A stretch of DNA of 64,000 nt from Flavobacterium aeripolare (GTDB taxonomy: Bacteria; Bacteroidota; Bacteroidia; Flavobacteriales; Flavobacteriaceae): the NCBI RefSeq assembly GCF_013294025.1, contig NZ_JABSNL010000010.1, positions 124,001 through 188,000 of the forward strand, written 5' to 3'. The notes under the pieces were generated by a model, which saw only the letters and a program-made list of their open reading frames with translations, made no database searches and was not told the DNA's origin. Below are positions 63,133 to 64,000 of the stretch, one piece after another. Made by a program: the position numbers and the translations under genes. Numbering within the stretch: the first letter of the stretch is position 1; every line of letters starts with the position of its first letter.

Positions 63133-63846
63133 ATGTTAGTATCACACAAAAAACATTCAAATGAATACGAAACTCTAAAAAAGGAGTACGAGGATTTTAT
63201 ATACATCGTTTCACATGATTTAAAAAGTCCCATGAGGGCGATAAGCAATATCACCACTTGGATTGAAGAAGACCTAGTAGATGAAAATACGAATGATATT
63301 TCAGAAAATTTTAAATTATTAAAGAATAGGGTAGGGCGTTTAGAGAATATGATGAACGCATTATTAGAACTTTCTCGAGTGAATAAGCTAGAGAGTGAGC
63401 AAAGAATGGTTGACTTAAAGCAATTTATAGATGATGTAACAGTTATAGCTTTAGGGAAATCATCGGCAACAGTAATAGTGAATTACAATTTACCGCAAAT
63501 TGAAGTTGCCATAGTGGGCAATAAAATACAAAAAGTACTAACTGAATTAATAGAAAATGCAATAAGGTTTAATACTAACGAAAAAAAGAATATTTTTGTT
63601 ACAGTAGAAGAAACAAGCTCCAATTATCAAATTATCATAGCCGATAACGGGCCTGGAATTTTGAAAGAAATCGAAGATAAAATTTTCAATATTTTTTATA
63701 CTGCAAGTTCAAAAGATCATTTTGAGACCACTGGTGCAGGATTAACAATTAGTAAAAAAATTATGCAGTCAATTAATGGAGATCTCGTTTATGATTCAAA
63801 TGAATTGACTACTTTTAAAATGATATGGCCTAAAATTAACCTATAA
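63133..63846 (+). CDS. Short orphan histidine kinase without sensor domain
   Basis: 237 residues: a coiled-coil N-terminus then a HisKA domain with His28 in I-V-S-H-D-L-K-S-P-M-R-A and a HATPase domain (L-I-E-N-A-I-R-F-N, D-N-G-P-G-I, T-G-A-G-L-T-I-S-K-K). The core is clearly paralogous to that of the upstream kinase, from which it is separated by 6 bp, so it probably arose by partial duplication and may form heterodimers or feed the same regulator. No membrane segment. Confidence 0.88.
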   Translation: MLVSHKKHSNEYETLKKEYEDFIYIVSHDLKSPMRAISNITTWIEEDLVDENTNDISENFKLLKNRVGRLENMMNALLELSRVNKLESEQRMVDLKQFIDDVTVIALGKSSATVIVNYNLPQIEVAIVGNKIQKVLTELIENAIRFNTNEKKNIFVTVEETSSNYQIIIADNGPGILKEIEDKIFNIFYTASSKDHFETTGAGLTISKKIMQSINGDLVYDSNELTTFKMIWPKINL

Positions 63847-63858
63847 ATACCTAATACA

Positions 63859-64000
63859 ATGAATGACAAATTAGTAAATATATTATTAGTTGAAGACGAT
63901 GAAGTAGATGTGATGAATGTCAAAAGAGCGTTTTCTAAAAATAATATTAAAAACCCTCTTTTTATAGCTGGTAATGGTGTTGAAGCACTAGAACTATTAG
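63859..64000 (+). CDS. Rcp1-like response regulator, 3' end beyond window
   Basis: Only the first 47 codons are present, opening M-N-D-K-L-V-N-I-L-L-V-E-D-D-E-V-D. The E-D-D acidic pocket and the following helix with R-A-F-S-K-N-N-I-K-N-P fit a CheY-like Rcp1 receiver, as usual after phytochrome-type kinases. The phospho-acceptor Asp lies beyond the edge. It starts 12 bp after the short kinase and is the third gene of this operon. Confidence 0.85.
   Translation, partial: MNDKLVNILLVEDDEVDVMNVKRAFSKNNIKNPLFIAGNGVEALELL

Noticed and set aside
1-64000. tRNA, rRNA, CRISPR arrays, IS elements and prophage genes
   Set aside because: None seen by eye on either strand; I could not run tRNAscan-SE or a profile search, so a single degenerate tRNA could be missed.

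Overview
The window is low-GC DNA (roughly one third G+C by eye) from a member of the Bacteroidota, most likely the Flavobacteriia and close to Flavobacterium. The evidence is a SusC/SusD polysaccharide-utilisation locus, a T9SS C-terminal sorting domain, a serine palmitoyltransferase for sphingolipids, and a DUF4834 protein. Promoters fit the Bacteroidota pattern TTG ... TAnnTTTG, and Shine-Dalgarno sequences are nearly absent. I saw no rRNA, tRNA, CRISPR array, IS element or phage gene. It reads as an ordinary chromosome segment with several accessory modules.

Layout. 1-14.5 kb is housekeeping: the 3' part of a type II NADH dehydrogenase, a DUF3810 membrane metalloprotease, an MFS carrier, dipeptidase PepD, a tiny Lys-rich protein, a CarboxypepD_reg-like protein, DEAD-box helicase DeaD, the ITP/XTP pyrophosphatase RdgB behind an FMN-binding glutamate-synthase-like protein, a 7TMR-DISM hybrid kinase and a NYN-LOTUS protein. 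14.6-18.7 kb holds serine palmitoyltransferase, a small lipoprotein, a GNAT-fold protein that may be a ceramide synthase, and an outer-membrane protein. 18.7-25 kb holds DUF4834, a YfhO-like membrane protein, a glycosyltransferase, a flippase and a small membrane protein, probably for surface glycan assembly. uvrA follows on the minus strand.

28-42.1 kb is a complete beta-glucan (laminarin-type) utilisation locus. It runs from a membrane-tethered propeller/Y_Y_Y/LuxR-HTH regulator through SusC, SusD, a PKD-like glycan-binding lipoprotein, a lipoprotein fusing PKD-like domains to GH16, and a GH3 beta-glucosidase to a secreted GH16. Surface binding and GH16 cutting feed oligosaccharides to SusCD, and GH3 finishes them. 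A 28-bp near-palindrome lies between the regulator and susC, and a long perfect inverted repeat follows the last gene.

42.3-50.5 kb holds an ECF-type sigma factor with a 47-aa downstream protein, a cation/proton antiporter, a multi-PAS kinase with its response regulator, the CbpA/CbpM co-chaperone pair and an AraC regulator. The AraC gene is divergent from a TolC-HlyD-MFS drug-efflux operon (50.6-54.6 kb). 54.7-59.9 kb is one 1748-residue secreted protein that combines an endonuclease I domain with an exonuclease/endonuclease/phosphatase domain, three lamin-tail repeats and a T9SS signal. The window ends in a phytochrome-like signalling operon: GAF/PAS kinase, short orphan kinase, and a response regulator cut by the edge.

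The least explained signals are non-coding: an interleaved pair of inverted repeats at 24476-24536 with H-type pseudoknot topology, the inverted repeat at 42159-42213 that shares arm sequence with it, and the palindrome at 30964-30991.
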